This document shows positions 4,948 to 5,013 of a stretch of 5,013 bases of DNA, in pieces. The notes beneath the pieces are model-generated. The model ran no database searches and was not told the DNA's origin. It was given only the letters and a program-made list of their open reading frames with translations. The translations under genes and the position numbers were made by a program. This DNA is from an uncultured Bacilli bacterium (GTDB lineage: Bacteria > Bacillota_I > Bacilli_A > RF39 > UBA660), in the NCBI GenBank assembly GCA_944329545.1, contig CALVIK010000062.1, forward strand, positions 1 through 5,013, in the 5' to 3' direction. Position 1 is the stretch's first letter, and every line of letters starts with the position of its first letter.

Positions 4948-5013
4948 ATGGAAATAATTTTACTGTTTATTAGCTTAATACTAATATTGTTAGCTGCCGA
5001 ATTATTTGTAAAC
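4948..5013 (+). CDS. N-terminus of a membrane protein, probably Na+/Ca2+ exchanger family (3' end outside window)
   Basis: Only 22 codons are visible, from ATG 4948 to the window edge: MEIILLFISLILILLAAEL then FVN. This is the start of a first transmembrane helix with a short leader. The AAELFVN ending matches the (G/A)AELFVNG pattern at the end of the first helix of bacterial CaCA-family Na+/Ca2+ antiporters (YrbG-like), where the Glu is a typical conserved position. GGTGAT (4939-4944) pairs with the 3' end of 16S rRNA and fixes the start. The gene call is good on start, Shine-Dalgarno and promoter. The family is tentative because other multi-pass proteins can begin similarly. Confidence 0.65.
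   Translation, partial: MEIILLFISLILILLAAELFVN

Noticed and set aside
1..5013. CRISPR array, tRNA or rRNA genes, insertion sequence
   Set aside because: No regularly spaced direct repeats, no cloverleaf or rRNA-like GC-rich blocks and no transposase frames were seen on either strand.

Overview
The window is very AT-rich low-GC Firmicute DNA. The BspA-like surface protein with a polybasic signal anchor, the CotJC/Mn-catalase homologue and the TypA sequence together suggest an uncultured gut member of the Bacilli (RF39 or Erysipelotrichales-like). TGG encodes Trp and TGA ends the catalase gene, so the standard bacterial code applies, not the mycoplasma code. The lineage is inferred.

Layout from left to right: (1) 1-670, minus strand: N-terminal 223 codons of a membrane-anchored leucine-rich-repeat surface protein, cut by the window edge. 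(2) 671-879: a gene-free gap that looks like a small invertible DNA switch. Two related 29-bp palindromes (689-717 and 847-875) share an identical asymmetric 7-bp centre in opposite orientations. They enclose about 130 bp carrying a near-consensus extended -10 promoter. (3) 880-1833, minus: a tyrosine recombinase with all six catalytic residues. (4) 1834-2070: intergenic region with an 11-bp inverted repeat in front of the recombinase. (5) 2071-2628, plus: small di-manganese catalase/CotJC-like protein with an intrinsic terminator at its stop codon. (6) 2651-2936: AT-rich gap without a gene. (7) 2937-4751, minus: the translational GTPase TypA/BipA with a good promoter. (8) 4811-4903: a nested, two-stem inverted repeat between divergent promoters. 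(9) 4948-5013, plus: the first 22 codons of a probable membrane protein of the Na+/Ca2+ exchanger type.

The main result is the left third. A recombinase, a pair of inverted recombination-type sites, a promoter between them and a surface-protein gene immediately outside form what looks like a self-contained phase-variation cassette. In the orientation given here the internal promoter points away from the surface gene and into a hairpin followed by a T-run, so this copy reads as OFF. Inversion about position 782 would place the promoter about 55 nt upstream of the surface-protein start codon. This is inferred from sequence alone. The arrangement resembles known tyrosine-recombinase promoter switches (Bacteroides Mpi, Clostridioides difficile RecV), but I recognise no described system with this site. 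The remaining genes (catalase, TypA, exchanger) look like ordinary chromosomal housekeeping or stress genes.
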